Positions 23,601-33,428 of a stretch of 64,000 nt of DNA are shown in pieces. The stretch is from contig NC_026501.1 in NCBI RefSeq assembly GCF_000182925.2, positions 8,039,917 to 8,103,916 of the forward strand, written 5' to 3'. Below the pieces are notes generated by a model. That model saw only the letters and a list, made by a program, of their open reading frames with translations. It was not told where the DNA came from and made no database searches. The translations under genes were made by a program, and so were the position numbers. Position 1 is the first letter of the stretch, and every line of letters begins with the position of its first letter. Source of the DNA: Neurospora crassa OR74A (taxonomy: Eukaryota > Ascomycota > Sordariomycetes > Sordariales > Sordariaceae).

Positions 23601-24001
23601 CCACCAGCCCGCCTTCGCAGCACGACCAAAGCCAACAGGCCCCTTACACCCCACCACTCCGCAGGGCCACCACGCCCGCAATCGACGGTACGTTTGATGG
23701 ACTTTACGAAGACGGCACGGACACAGGCATAGGCACGAGACCGTCAACCGCATTGGGCGCGCATAGACCACCGCCCATGACGCCCATCTTTGGCCAACAT
23801 CCGCCCCGGGCGCCGAGTAGGGCACAGACGCCCATGCTTGGTGGTGCAGACGATGCAGCGGACCCTGAAGAAGTTGCAAGGGTGTTGGGCATTGGGGTGG
23901 CGAGGGGTTTGAGTGTCAAGCAGCCGAAGCAGAGGGCGCCAGAACGGCCAACGGTGCCGAACCCAAGGTTGGTGGATGGTTTTGGAACCGGCATGTTTTA
24001 G
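20615..24001 (+). CDS. Large disordered Pro/Gly/His-rich repeat protein, function unknown
   Basis: I do not recognise a named family. The frame is open from ATG at 20615 to TAG at 24001. A probable 57-nt intron (20659-20715; donor GTACGC, CTGAT branch, acceptor AACAG) lies after MVSLFGIKFGDKKK and keeps frame, leaving 1109 residues. Four tandem repeats built on NIDxRPxSRGG occupy about residues 250-345. A tract of PPRQGPPHxGPP-like units rich in Pro, Gly, His and Arg follows (about 350-520). The middle has a short predicted helix, RRQSLSMRIEELERSLIGAQ. The rest is Ser/Pro/Thr-rich with acidic patches. No membrane segment, signal peptide or zinc ligand set is visible. The basic MVSLFGIKFG head looks conserved, and long disorder suggests a cell-polarity or signalling scaffold; that role is a guess. 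Confidence 0.75.
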   Translation: MVSLFGIKFGDKKKGYASFPCHHDHHTDTDGANRKPERAAAGDNSCADSEKSVSLQRAITNESSRSDAAASPILPPPGIAPYAHGIGAQNHATSSMSNLADLHSNNASGVKHYASDANLRAKFGAMNGSAASLAHGPGPVLSPRPQTANAKSKPWDNSDLPDIPTIKKASTAPVAPKSPLNQVATDFPAIPMSTNVVHSPVERKVEAGVRLVQSDDDAEDVQGPISKDQQILERNVGEDKISDEMSPTEPLARPHYTSLLDPLNGPGPVLKNIDERPSSRGGMQDAPGPVFRGNIDERPGSRGGVHGGPGGPGPVFRGNIDQRPGSRGGMHDGPGGPAPIFRGNIDQRPGSRGGMPMSGPNGPPRPFPAPGHGPPRHGPPTHGLPHPPAPRTGAPGPRGPGPHPGPHPGPPRQGPPYRGPMPHQGPPHPGTPNRGPPRQGPPPHGISPQGTPRQGSPHQGPPRHGSPHGAPYRGTPPPHGPPRGPLPHGPHQSGPHSSPHGTPHGPPGPLRPGLRGPLIQGSPRQGPPHGGPTPLSAPNKPLPQQPGGPTPLSAPNKPLPQQPGVDTRGPLPHGHATLGDLPRLQIPGLHSRPQSPAVRALGPAKRSQEDEASPRCISRPDVVQSPKSISAAETGSNSRSPSPPESIAEHLLDDDDSIFSRPIIKTLGARRDTLTVVSPRRQSLSMRIEELERSLIGAQKGRSLDDQQRSFDDKSLNSASNIYSQLHLSEDEDDDEPILSSIQPAPLRTPTRTSAANPMVADMFSESPTAEDPPTPIAKDDPETPIISSHPGSFSSAGGSGYGIPTPRRGGPPAAAFRTRRPALEEYSLYSGRSTPVSRPGRSDTASTTGGNMSSPYPGTADSSTFNSPQRSNTPQLCHPPPRRDFNPPTPALTPDPEPHRPAVSPLANAGFNFDFGPTGSNQNISPSSTFGDPTSASSLTTTGPPTPDSMIGPGPAIISPLKPAPPAPRASTLNRPHIPAPLNFNFSPDADSRSTTSPPSQHDQSQQAPYTPPLRRATTPAIDGTFDGLYEDGTDTGIGTRPSTALGAHRPPPMTPIFGQHPPRAPSRAQTPMLGGADDAADPEEVARVLGIGVARGLSVKQPKQRAPERPTVPNPRLVDGFGTGMF
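21412..21687 (+). repeat. In-frame tandem repeat, unit around NIDERPGSRGG
   Basis: Four coding repeats of about 60-75 bp each encode a GPVF-x(1-2)-GNIDxRPxSRGGM-like unit with variable Gly/Pro spacers. Units 2-4 are closest to each other, which suggests recent duplication. Confidence 0.8.
21715..22310 (+). repeat. Degenerate Pro/Gly/His minisatellite inside the coding region
   Basis: Dozens of short degenerate units such as GPPRHGPP and PRQGPPHQ are encoded here. Near 22205-22305 a longer unit, PLSAPNKPLPQQPGGPT, is present twice in tandem. Such tracts usually vary in copy number between strains. Confidence 0.75.
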
Positions 24002-24658
24002 CTGGCGGAGCTGCTTGACTTGGGGGAGGATGTGGAAGATGAGGGAATTTTGAAGGGGTTTAAGTGGGATTGGAGGGGAAGAGAGACTTGAACGTCTCGT
24101 ACATCTGCATATTTCTTCGCGTCATCGTTTCGATCAGCAACTGGATGTTTGTTAGAATGGCAGGGATAGTGGGAAACTCTAGAAAGGAAGGTTTTGGTTT
24201 ATTGGACATCGGCACAACAGATAAGCAGCGATCAGTGTATATATAGTTCATCTTGGAATTTCTCATAATTGCATAGCACCCTAGGAATTTTCTTATCTTT
24301 TTTTTTCGGGTTTGGACAAGTCTTTAATTTCAATCATTTTGTTGAGCATCGTCTAATTCATGCTTGTGATCAAGCTTAAATGTTGGCCATGTCGTTACCA
24401 ACACAAGCTTGGAGGAAAGGAGGAGAGTCCTGCCCAGTGCTTCACACAAGTCAACGTCGCATGCAATCAAAGCAAAATCTTGGTAAATTTATGCAAAGAA
24501 AAGCTAGGTGCCTAGGATTCGGCCAAGTCGAAGCAAGCTCAAGGTCAGTCCTGACTTGTGTTATGATGGATGTGGGCGCGCGTTTAGTCAGAGGATCAAG
24601 ATTTTTGGAGTTGATATACCTTTCCGACGGTGCGTTCTAGTCCACGTAGATACATGGG
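24002..24658. other. 3' flank of the repeat-protein gene
   Basis: Probable 3' UTR followed by AT-rich spacer with T runs near 24290-24310. No gene seen. Confidence 0.45.
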
Positions 24659-24851
24659 TACCGTATTGACTCGGGGCACTGGGTTTTAGGTTCCCTGGAA
24701 ATCAAGCATAATCTGTACACTTGAGGCACCTCTAGCATTGCATATGCTCAATTTCTCTACCAAAACCCAAACCCTAAGGCATCATCTAACACATAGATTC
24801 TGCCAGTCAGACCTTGGAACCTACAACCCAGTGCCCCGAGTCAATACGGTA
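24659..24851. mobile_element. MITE-like element with 36-bp terminal inverted repeats
   Basis: The left end starts TACCGTATTGACTCGGGGCA and continues to 24694. The right end, 24816-24851, is its reverse complement with a single mismatch in 36 bp. The ends start and stop with TA, as expected for a TA target duplication of the Tc1/mariner superfamily. The 121-bp interior has no open frame of note. At 193 bp it is far too short to be autonomous. High arm identity suggests that it is young or kept as a hairpin. Genome copies would confirm mobility. Confidence 0.65.
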
Positions 24852-25576
24852 TAACCTGTTGCATCCCAGCATCGAACGGAATTTTGTTGCCTTGGAAGTG
24901 GCAGTGAGAGAAGGGCTTCTCAAAGTTTGGTGTGATGGAGATTAACCCTGGTCTTGTAACCGGAAGAAAGATTCTTGGTCCGAACATGTCAATTTAGTAA
25001 TTCAGTTCAAATATGTTTTCCACACAAATCAAGTCCAACTGGAATCCTCACAGTTCAACCAAGCATGAATGCAGCAACCTTGGCTTTCTTGACTTATGTG
25101 AAGCACTGGGACTCCTGCTGCAAGATGTAATGATACCCGGAACCACGCCCTTTGTGATGACCGTCTCGTCTTCCGCTGCAGCGTCGGGCGTTGATAAGGT
25201 ATGCAGTATACCTACGGTCCTCAGATTCAACGATATGAGAACGCCACCTACAGCACATACCCGCAATGATTCTTGCTGACGGCGCCATTCTCCCTGTTTT
25301 CGTTTCAGTCAGTCAAGTTCGAGTCCGTACATTCAAGTTGATGTCCGGTATAGCTGTACTGATCCGCCACCTCCCGCATGGAACGTGCAGCTTCAAGACT
25401 ACTTGTCCTTTGAGTGAAGCATACTGGTCTTGTCCATCTCATAACATTTTCCAGTCATAAATAGCCCGGGCCTGCCCACCAGGCTCTTGACTTCTGTTTC
25501 CCGCTTCGAACCAGGCGTCCACACTATCTCGCTTTTCGTCTACGGCCATTTCAACCCACTCTCATTCATTACTTCT
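24852..25576. other. Upstream region of the gene at 25577
   Basis: This 0.7-kb stretch should hold the promoter. A Ser/Thr-rich short frame near 25013-25279 has no recognisable feature. Confidence 0.4.
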
Positions 25577-27166
25577 ATGTCATCCAGCGCCTTTGGCTTC
25601 CCGCCCAACATGACAACCATGATCGGAAATACCGTCCTGAAGTGGTGGCCCATGGACATCCCAATCTTGGCCATCGGTATCCCCCATGAGGAGTTCATAA
25701 CCAAATACTGCCCGCATGCACGATCGCAGGGGATTGCCCGTCTCGATGGACATCGTTTGGTGGTTAACCATCGTGGAGACTTGACCATCACCAAAGTCAA
25801 GAGACGCCCTGCCTCTTCCTCCATGACGTCGATGATCACGGCACAGCCCACCGGGAATAGTACGAGCTCGCGGTCTGCAATGCTGGAATCTCCGTTTTTG
25901 CCCAAAAATCCGGCCACCCACGACACCAACACCAGATCTCTCAGCATATCTCCTGACATAGCTACCAACAGTCCTTGCTCTAAGAGACATTCCATCTCTC
26001 GACGACGGTCTAGGTCCGCGCTCGCGCCCATCCCCACTCAAGTACCTGGTGCCTGGCCCGAGCCTAATGGCACTCCAGCTCCTGCTCCCATTCCCTCCAC
26101 CGACCTGAACAACTCGGCCACATCCTTCGGATCCACCTCTACCACCGTCTCCGACTCCCATCCTCAATTACACAACCATGGCCAAGCCCAACATGTCGAA
26201 AACGACCTCCACACGCAAGTCTGGGGTCAAGTGTACCTCCTCACCGAAACGCAATACGCTAGCTTCCAACGCCAACACCTATCCCACTCCCAAGCTTCTC
26301 AACATGGTCGACCCCGTCAACATAGTCAACCACATCCCCTTCTACCTTGTCAACGTGGTCAACCAAATCCCTTTCTACCTCGTCCGTTAGGTATACCCAA
26401 GATCTTCACCCGCCGAATCGAAGAAGCCCAAACATGCACAACCCGAAGAAGAAGAAGACGACGAAACCTCCCCGAGGTCCAGATACACTTTTTTCAACAG
26501 GACCTCCTCCAGCATTCAGCTGCCAGACAAGCGGCTTTCCCCGAAACAGCGGGTGATGCTTTGCACAGGCATATGAGCGAGGTGCGGGATATGAGGCTGG
26601 TCCGGGTTCTGACTCGCGCTGGAGATGATCCTGATCATGTTCATGATGCTATTGCGGAGGCTGTGTCGGAAACTGTCACGGATTTCGGAGAAGGTACTTC
26701 AGCAGAAGAAGCAAGGGAAGCGGCTATGGCCGCCTGGAGGCAACAGAGGGAAAAGGAGAGGAAGGAGAAGATAATCAGAGGGTTGAAGCAGTGGTCAAAG
26801 GACTTGTTGAAGCAACAGGTTCCAGAACAATGGGTGAGGGAGGTGGTAGGGGGGTTGATTGAACGGGTTCAGGGACTTGAGAAGGGGGAGCTCGAGGGGG
26901 AGGTTGATGGGGAGGAGGAGGTGCTGGGAATTGAAAGTGGTAGCGACGAAGAGGAAGAGGAAGAGGAAGACAGGGGATGGGATGTAGAGGGTCGAATAAA
27001 CGGAGCTATGGATAATATCACGAGGGTTGTTCGGGGCGCGTCGAGAGAGGTTATAGATCTAGCGAGACGGGGAGTTGAAGCGTTGATAGCCCAATTCACG
27101 AGGGAGGAGGATGGGGAGGAGGAGGAATGGGGGCTGGTAGAATGGCCGGATCTGGGCGGGAGGTAA
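25577..27166 (+). CDS. Protein of unknown function with acidic C-terminal half
   Basis: No family recognised. The first in-frame ATG is at 25577 and gives 529 residues in one exon. The head (PPNMTTMIGNTVLKWWPMD, then GIARLDGHRLVVNHRGDLT) is the only part that looks globular. Residues 75-310 are Ser/Thr/Pro/His/Gln-rich and include a duplicated 11-residue unit. A basic cluster TRRRRRRRNLPE near residue 313 could be a nuclear localisation signal. The end is helical and acidic, with AWRQQREKERKEKIIRGLKQ, then SGSDEEEEEEEDRGW and a final amphipathic part near RRGVEALIAQFTREEDG. The repeat-containing stretch is also open in a second frame, but base composition and length favour the frame given. 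Confidence 0.7.
   Translation: MSSSAFGFPPNMTTMIGNTVLKWWPMDIPILAIGIPHEEFITKYCPHARSQGIARLDGHRLVVNHRGDLTITKVKRRPASSSMTSMITAQPTGNSTSSRSAMLESPFLPKNPATHDTNTRSLSISPDIATNSPCSKRHSISRRRSRSALAPIPTQVPGAWPEPNGTPAPAPIPSTDLNNSATSFGSTSTTVSDSHPQLHNHGQAQHVENDLHTQVWGQVYLLTETQYASFQRQHLSHSQASQHGRPRQHSQPHPLLPCQRGQPNPFLPRPLGIPKIFTRRIEEAQTCTTRRRRRRRNLPEVQIHFFQQDLLQHSAARQAAFPETAGDALHRHMSEVRDMRLVRVLTRAGDDPDHVHDAIAEAVSETVTDFGEGTSAEEAREAAMAAWRQQREKERKEKIIRGLKQWSKDLLKQQVPEQWVREVVGGLIERVQGLEKGELEGEVDGEEEVLGIESGSDEEEEEEEDRGWDVEGRINGAMDNITRVVRGASREVIDLARRGVEALIAQFTREEDGEEEEWGLVEWPDLGGR
26316..26381 (+). repeat. Tandem 33-bp duplication in the coding sequence
   Basis: Two adjacent 33-bp units (26316-26348 and 26349-26381) differ at a handful of positions and encode RQHSQPHPLLP-like and CQRGQPNPFLP-like segments. 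The length is a multiple of three, so frame is kept. Confidence 0.8.
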
Positions 27167-28564
27167 AGGTGACGGGAAATGGGATAGGTTATAGAATGTA
27201 CTTGATCATCTTGGTTCTGCCGCTGTATAGCATCGCCACTTGGTTCGCATACAGCTACAAAGTTTGTCGTGAAAGTGAGTAGGTAATCGAGGGAAGGTGG
27301 TCAAACCCGTCGGGTGCCGATCGGTAGACGTTGGTAACAGCGACGGGACGGGGCCGGTTGAGGTCGGCGGCCGTGCGTCTTCCACGCGGCAAACCCCCGT
27401 GGATCCCTCCCGCCGCGATGACAGGCAAACATTCCCCGCCTGCTCGTCCAGTCCCAACAGCCAGGATCCCAGTCAGGGCCGAGAGCCTCCAGTGGGTCCG
27501 TTCCGGTGGTGGTGGGGCCAGAGCCCGGTCCAGAAAACTCTTTTCAGGAGCTTAATCCGTTGACCAGCTCCTCTTTTTACGGCTCCTCTTCCCCCAACTG
27601 GACCGTCCGTCCGCCTCAGAGGAGGAAAAAGGCAAAAAAAGGCGAAAAAGGTCGCCGATCGGTTTGCTAACAGAAAACGTGTTTCTCACGCCTAGCCATC
27701 TGCAAATCGGGAGTGCCCGAATTTTTCAATGTCTTGCCGCATATGTACTGGACAGAGGACTAGCACCTGATAGAGACCCATAGCGTAGCCCTATCGTGCA
27801 GGTCAGGTCATTCAGCTGCGCACCAGAGTATATCAACCACACCCTTTCCCCGGCATATTGTCTGCTGTTTTTTCTTCTTTTCTTTTCCACTCTTCCATCA
27901 CGGACTTCCATCACCCGCCTCTTCTCCCACCCTTTCTTCCTTATTGTAGCTATTACCATAGGAAAAGAAAGACCGTTTTCGCCCATCTTTATCGTCTCTC
28001 TCTCTTCCCTGTCTGACCTCCAGTGACAACAATCGCCCGCGACTCGTTCGTCACCTGGGTTGACCAATTTGGATCCGACTCTTTCAGTCACCCCTAAAGC
28101 TCCCACGACAGCAACCACATGTACAACACGACATCGGCGTCTTCCGACACCCTGATCAACTCGGCACAAAACGAGGCCTACTTGTGCCGAGTCATACACG
28201 AGCACCAAATTTGAGAAGAGCAGGCGACTTCAAGTCTTTGCGCTTGCTCCAAAGACGTAGGAAAGACTTGAGCGAGTCATTGTCAATTGTCTTATACACA
28301 AGGAAAACAACGACTCGTCTTAACTACGAAACAGTTTGAACAGAATACATCCTCACCGCTCCTCTTATTGGAGCTGAACTGGCACCTACGGTAGACGTTA
28401 TACCTCTGAGACCCGAGATTGAGCTCTTGCTATACAAACGGTCAATAGAAGTTCTCCATCAGCGTTTCACAAGTATTGTTACCACAAAGTAGCAATATCG
28501 TCACAAAAGTGACTTTTGGAACTTGGGATCCACCGGCTCACCACCCCACACTCCGTTGCCCAAA
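27167..28564. other. Intergenic region, leader of the transporter gene
   Basis: Holds the 3' flank of the unknown gene and the promoter and CT-rich leader of the SLC35F gene. An inverted repeat CAAGTCTTT / AAAGACTTG with a loop of about 24 bases lies near 28230-28271 and could fold in the leader RNA. No exon seen. Confidence 0.45.
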
Positions 28565-29836
28565 ATGGCCAACAACACCATCACCCCCTCCAGCTCCGAG
28601 CCGGAAATGACCCAAATCAAAAGTTACGGCGCCACCACCCTCGTCACCGCCGAGCAGACCACCTCCAACACCAGCGGCGCCGCTCCCAACAACAATGCTG
28701 TCCTCACCGGCCTTGACGAACCTGACCTCGTCGCCCTCGGCATCCAGAAGCTCGAAGCGCAAAACGTGCACTGGTACTCGTACCTCCTGACCGTCGACTT
28801 CTGGCTGGTCATCCTCATCGGGCAAATTCTCTCTCTCTGCATCACGGCAACCAACACCTTCTCCTCTTTCCTTAGCGAGCTGGGAACCTCGATCCCCGCC
28901 ATCCAGACCATCTTCGTCTACGCCTTGATCTTTCTCGTCTACTTCCCGATTGCCCTTTACAAGACGGGCGGCCCTCGCAAGTTCTTTGAGCAAACCTGGC
29001 GCAACAGCTGGAAGTACATCATTCTCAGTTTTCTCGATGTCGAAGGCAACTATTTCACCGTCTTGGCCTACCGCTACACCAACCTCTTGTCCGCACAACT
29101 CCTCAACTTCTGGTCCATTGTCTGCGTCGTCATCATCTCCTTTGCCCTCCTCAAAGTGCGGTACAAATGGTTCCAGATCGGCGGCATCCTGATTTGCTGC
29201 GGCGGCATGGGCATCCTGCTGGCTTCGGACCACATCACCGGTTCCAACGGAGGTCCCGGAGTGAACATGCTCAAGGGCGACCTCTTTGGCCTCTTGGGCG
29301 CCACCTTGTACGGCATCTCCAATGTCTACGAAGAGTGGTTCGTTTCCAAACGGCCCGTGTACGAAGTCCTTTCCTTCCTGGGCTTTTTCGGCGTCATCAT
29401 CAACGGCGTCCAGGCCGCCATTTTCGACCGACAGGCCGCCACCGACGCTACCTGGAACGGCCCTGTGGCCGGCTATCTAGTCGGTTACACTTTTGCCATG
29501 CTGATTTTCTACTCCCTCGCTCCCCTGATTTTGCGCATGGGCAGCGCCGCCTTTTTCGATATTTCCCTGTTAACGGCCAACTTCTGGGGCGTCATTGTGG
29601 GTGTCAAGGTGTTCCATTATGTCATTCACTTTATGTATCCGATCGCGTTTGTGTGCATTATCTTGGGACTGGTGGTGTATTTCCTGGCTGGAAGCGTGCT
29701 GGGCGATTCCAAGAAGCCGTGGTTGGGCGCAGATCAGAGTGAGGGTGTGGCAGGCGTGGGGACGGCCAAGTTAAAGGCGTTGAATGCGGCGAGGCAGAAG
29801 GCCCTGGCTGATGGGGAGGCTGGAGCGAGGGTGTGA
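28565..29836 (+). CDS. SLC35F-type solute carrier (drug/metabolite transporter superfamily)
   Basis: Ten-helix membrane carrier of the SLC35F1/F2/F6 (formerly DUF914) family, usually of endomembranes; natural substrate not settled. The ATG at 28565 gives 423 residues in one exon. After a Ser/Thr-rich cytosolic head of about 70 residues come the helices, e.g. FWLVILIGQILSLCITATNT, FVYALIFLVYFPIALY, SWKYIILSFLDVEGNYFTVL, then AYRYTNLLSAQLLNFWSI. FQIGGILICCGGMGILLASD, GDLFGLLGATLYGISNVYEE and FVCIILGLVVYFLAGSVLG follow. The DVEGNY and TNLLSAQLL motifs and GISNVYEEWFV are family hallmarks. The tail is soluble and Ala/Gly-rich. Codon third positions are strongly C/G biased compared with nearby spacers, suggesting good expression. 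Confidence 0.93.
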   Translation: MANNTITPSSSEPEMTQIKSYGATTLVTAEQTTSNTSGAAPNNNAVLTGLDEPDLVALGIQKLEAQNVHWYSYLLTVDFWLVILIGQILSLCITATNTFSSFLSELGTSIPAIQTIFVYALIFLVYFPIALYKTGGPRKFFEQTWRNSWKYIILSFLDVEGNYFTVLAYRYTNLLSAQLLNFWSIVCVVIISFALLKVRYKWFQIGGILICCGGMGILLASDHITGSNGGPGVNMLKGDLFGLLGATLYGISNVYEEWFVSKRPVYEVLSFLGFFGVIINGVQAAIFDRQAATDATWNGPVAGYLVGYTFAMLIFYSLAPLILRMGSAAFFDISLLTANFWGVIVGVKVFHYVIHFMYPIAFVCIILGLVVYFLAGSVLGDSKKPWLGADQSEGVAGVGTAKLKALNAARQKALADGEAGARV

Positions 29837-30645
29837 TTGGACATTTGGCGTATGTGAGGGGGCGAGGGAAGGAAGCGAGGTGTATAAAGACTGGCCAAGT
29901 TGAATCTCGGCGAGGGTGGGTGTGAGTGAATGATCCAAGCGGGACGAAGAGGGTGTGAACGATGGATGAAAAAGTCTTATTTGATAAGGAGTGGTCGTCT
30001 CGATAACCTTTTGTCAGAAGGAGTTGAGTTAATTGGAGGACAGTTGAGAGTTGGGTGGCCAAGAGTCGCTGACGGAATGGTGCTTAAAAACCGTTCATTT
30101 CATGTCAAGCAGAAGTGGAGGCACCCGTCCTCTGGGATATGATAATGATACAAAATTGGGGTTGAATATGATAGGAGGTAATACGTAGATCGAGAATATC
30201 AGATTGGGAACAAATGACGAACCCGACTTGTTTGACTAGCGAGCTCCTATCCGACCTGTCTGTGACTGTGATCAGCCGTCGTGGTGTTACACAGCGCTGC
30301 CGTAAGGTCATGTTTCTTGCCGCATTTTGTTACCTTGGGATCTCGCATATTCACAGAGAGGCCGTACACAAGTGTCCTTTGGTGTCTACGATCGAGTCCT
30401 TTTAAGTCTGGGTGTATGGATGGTATAGGGGCGTTGATGTACCTAGTTGAATCTTCTCATTCATCTTCATAAACCAACTTTCTTTATTAGTTTACCTCCC
30501 GTAGTCCTCAACACAATTGCCTCCCGTAGCCCTCAAAGCGAGAAAGAATACAAAGTATCAATTCTACAATCGCCTATGGAAGAATGACATTACACCCATA
30601 CTAAGGCCTCCATCCTCTACAAATTGTTTATTGACGATTGGTCTT

Positions 30646-30698
30646 CCCCCCCCCCCCCCCCCCCCCCCCTTTTTTTTTTTTTTCTCTCTTTTTTTTTT
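30646..30698. repeat. Homopolymer tract, C24 followed by T-rich run
   Basis: About 24 consecutive C, then 14 T, a short CTCTC and 10 more T on the + strand. This is a strong purine/pyrimidine-asymmetric mirror-like tract and a likely assembly-length problem. Confidence 0.95.
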
Positions 30699-31244
30699 AA
30701 GCACGCTCGTTCGGTGTTAAGTGTCTTGGTCGCCTGATCGATTCAAGCATCGTTCATTCCTTCACCCATCATTGATCGATGCTGTTATCAGATCTTAGTG
30801 ATATCACAAGAGAACTGTTCTTGAACGCCAAATTCAAATGAATGCCAATGCAAGAGCCGCAAGATGTACTAGCTGTAAAATATAACACCATAGAATAAGA
30901 CCAAAAACATAACATGAACAGCCCAACAAGCTTTCCGCCAAATCCTGTTTTATACGTTCGAACCACCTCTTTGCAAACCAACAAAACCATAGAAAAACCA
31001 GACGTCCCGTTTGTTCGCAACGCACCGCCACCAATTCAATCCGCCAGTCTTCCGTAACAATTAGAAACCGCTTCCGTACCATCCAGCCACATCAACATTG
31101 TATAACCCTCCATTTCATTTCCTATGCCATCCCATAAACCCCCTTGCACTTTGGCACTCGCTCAATTTTTTGTGAGGGTTATCCCAATTCAGACCAAACG
31201 CACGCACGCTCGCAGCAACAACCACACGCAACATTCAAGACACC

Positions 31245-31285
31245 AGCCAACCAACCAACCGACCAACCAACCAACCAAACCGGCC
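31245..31285. repeat. (CCAA)n microsatellite
   Basis: About nine tetranucleotide units with one CCGA interruption. It is outside coding sequence. Confidence 0.9.
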
Positions 31286-31527
31286 AAAAGAAAAAATCAT
31301 TTGCCCATTGCCATCCATATCCGACGCGCCCTGCCCCACCACATGAATGGATCCCATTTCCCAGACTCCAATTGTGCAAAAAGTCCTGAACAAGTCATTG
31401 CAGTCAGACGCTTGTGGATATCGGATTCCGGGAAGCTCCTATGCTTCTTCAAAGCGCTGTCATTCATCCTCTTCGTAGTCGCCGTCCCCTTTGGGGTCGT
31501 CCTCCCCCTTAAACACGTCTACAACCT

Positions 31528-33428
31528 CTAGCCCCACACGCTGGCCTGGACATTGCCCACCTTGCCCCAGCCGTTGGAACGGGTACCCCAGCCAGAAAGA
31601 CCAACATTAGGGCCCTCAGTAGTCGCAGAAGCAGGAGCGGCGGAACCGTTGTTGCCAGCCTCATTGTTAGCCGTACCGTTGTAGCTTTGGCTTAACGGGG
31701 ACGCAAGAGAGGTCGTAGAGCCCTTGTTCAAAGCAGGGTTCGTGGCGGTATTGCTCGTCGATGGCCGGGTTCCAATAGGCGCAACAGTGTTTTGTCCAGG
31801 CTTGCTGCCGGGAGCGCTTTGACGCGGCGGCGAGCCTCCAGGAGACGAGGCACTAGTACGGTTCGCTTGGTGCCCGATAGGAGCGTCAAAGATACCCTTG
31901 CCGCCGGACGGGTTCGATTGAGGGCTCGTGTTGCTGTTAGCACGCGATCGCTCGTGCGGGCCGGCAGACTGAGTTCCTTGGGCACCTTCAATCTGGGACT
32001 GAGGTGGGAAGCCGGGAGGGACCTGGTTGTAATCAAAGGCCATCGGAGAAGCTCCGCGAAGGTTCTGGCCAGCTGTCAAGCCAAACCGAGGACCGGCATT
32101 CTCTTCACCATAAACGCCAGCATCAGGGAAGCCCTGTTCGCCGTACAAAGCACTGCGCTGCGAGGCGATCAGTTTGCGGCGCTCCTCTTCAGACATGCCG
32201 CTGCCTGGGCTCAAGGTACGATCCGGTTTGGCAGCACCGAACTGCGAGGATGAGTCGGCAAGGACGCCTAGACATGTTAGTCAGACTTCGTAAACTGAGA
32301 GATGAGGGAAATGGTCTGAGAATGGATGTGAGTGAGCAGCCAGAGTCGACCAAGGGCGCCGATCTGTCGATCTCTACAGACGATATCAGGACACACAGGA
32401 CAAGGGTTGCGTCGAACCGCACTTGTGGTGATGCAACAATAGGAGATCAGAATGTGTTTTTGTGACCCGCGAAGGCGCTGAATCTAATTTTTATGATTTT
32501 CTGTTTTTTTTTTTTTTCGTCCTCCCTGTCGTTTGGCTGTGATAGGGAAACTGATTCATACAGAAGAGGGCGGCCTACTTCGGTTGTATTGTTGCTCTTG
32601 GTGGTAGTTCCTAAGCTCCCGCTCCCGCTGGGCAGCCAGTCTCCTCTTGGCCTGCATCATCTGCTCCGCCTCGTTGGAGCCGCGCGAGGGCTGGTGACGT
32701 TGGGCAGCATAGAAGGTTTGCAAGTTGGAGGGCTGGTGAGGGCCGCGCGCATCGTTGAAGTCGACCATGGAGTGGGGACGGGGACCAGGTCCAGCTCCCA
32801 TGCGGCCGCCTGTTACGATTTCACGTTAGTGGGCTGAGGAACTTGGGGTGAGCCCGGCCAGTCCCAGGCAAACTTACCGAAGTCTGGGTAGAATCTGGCT
32901 GGGCCGGGAACAGGAAACGACTCACGGCGGCCACCAGGCATCCCAAACATCTTTCCGCTCTTGACGAGGTTGTCGATCGCGCGGTCGACCTCTGCAGATA
33001 GTCCATGTCAGTATGTGTCCTCCCTTCAACTACTGTCCCCATGCCGGCAAGTACCATCATCCCGCAGTGCATGTACACGTAGAGGCATTTTGATGTTCGA
33101 AGCGGGCGGTTTTGAACAGGGCTCGGTTTGCAGCCAAGCGGGCCGGAGCTTGCCGGAGTATTTACGTACCCTCGAGCTGATAAGCAAAAGCGGCGGACTC
33201 CTCGCGGGGGACGGCAGAGCTAGCACCTGATGATGGAATGCAAGAGTTAGTCTTCTCCCTTGACGGTATGCAAGCAAGGCTGGGATATAAGGGACGACGC
33301 CATAGGGAGCAGAGCAGAGACTAACCGGACCGTGCGGGCGGAGGAGGAGGGGTCTGGTGTTCCCAGCCCGAAACTTGGCCGCCGGCGGGAGGCCATTGGG
33401 GTTGAGGGGGTTCGTAGTATCCGGACAT
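31528..33428 (-). CDS. Conserved five-exon fungal protein of unknown function
   Basis: I do not know the function. Exons are 33326-33428, 33170-33226, 32878-32991, 32579-32809 and 31528-32267; all junctions are phase 1 and give 414 residues. The head MSGYYEPPQPQWPPAGG is Pro/Gln/Trp-rich. Exons 2-3 encode a conserved-looking helical part (REESAAFAYQLEG, then EVDRAIDNLVKSGKMFGMPG). Exon 4 holds EAEQMMQAKRRLAAQREREL, a charged helix. Exon 5 begins near MSEEERRKLIASQRSALYGE and continues as a Ser/Asn/Gly-rich disordered tail ending VQASVWG. The last intron is long (311 nt) with a weak GTAGGC donor; reading through it would stop after six codons. The second intron (178 nt) could hide another small exon. 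Charged helices plus disorder suggest an adaptor or RNA-related protein, which is only a guess. Confidence 0.72.

Larger units (their letters stand above)
29837..31527. other. Convergent 1.7-kb spacer with simple repeats
   Basis: Lies between two converging genes. It holds 3' UTR sequence, a C24/T14 tract at 30646 and a CCAA microsatellite near 31245. No gene recognised; short frames near 30769-31082 (- strand) look random. Confidence 0.5.
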
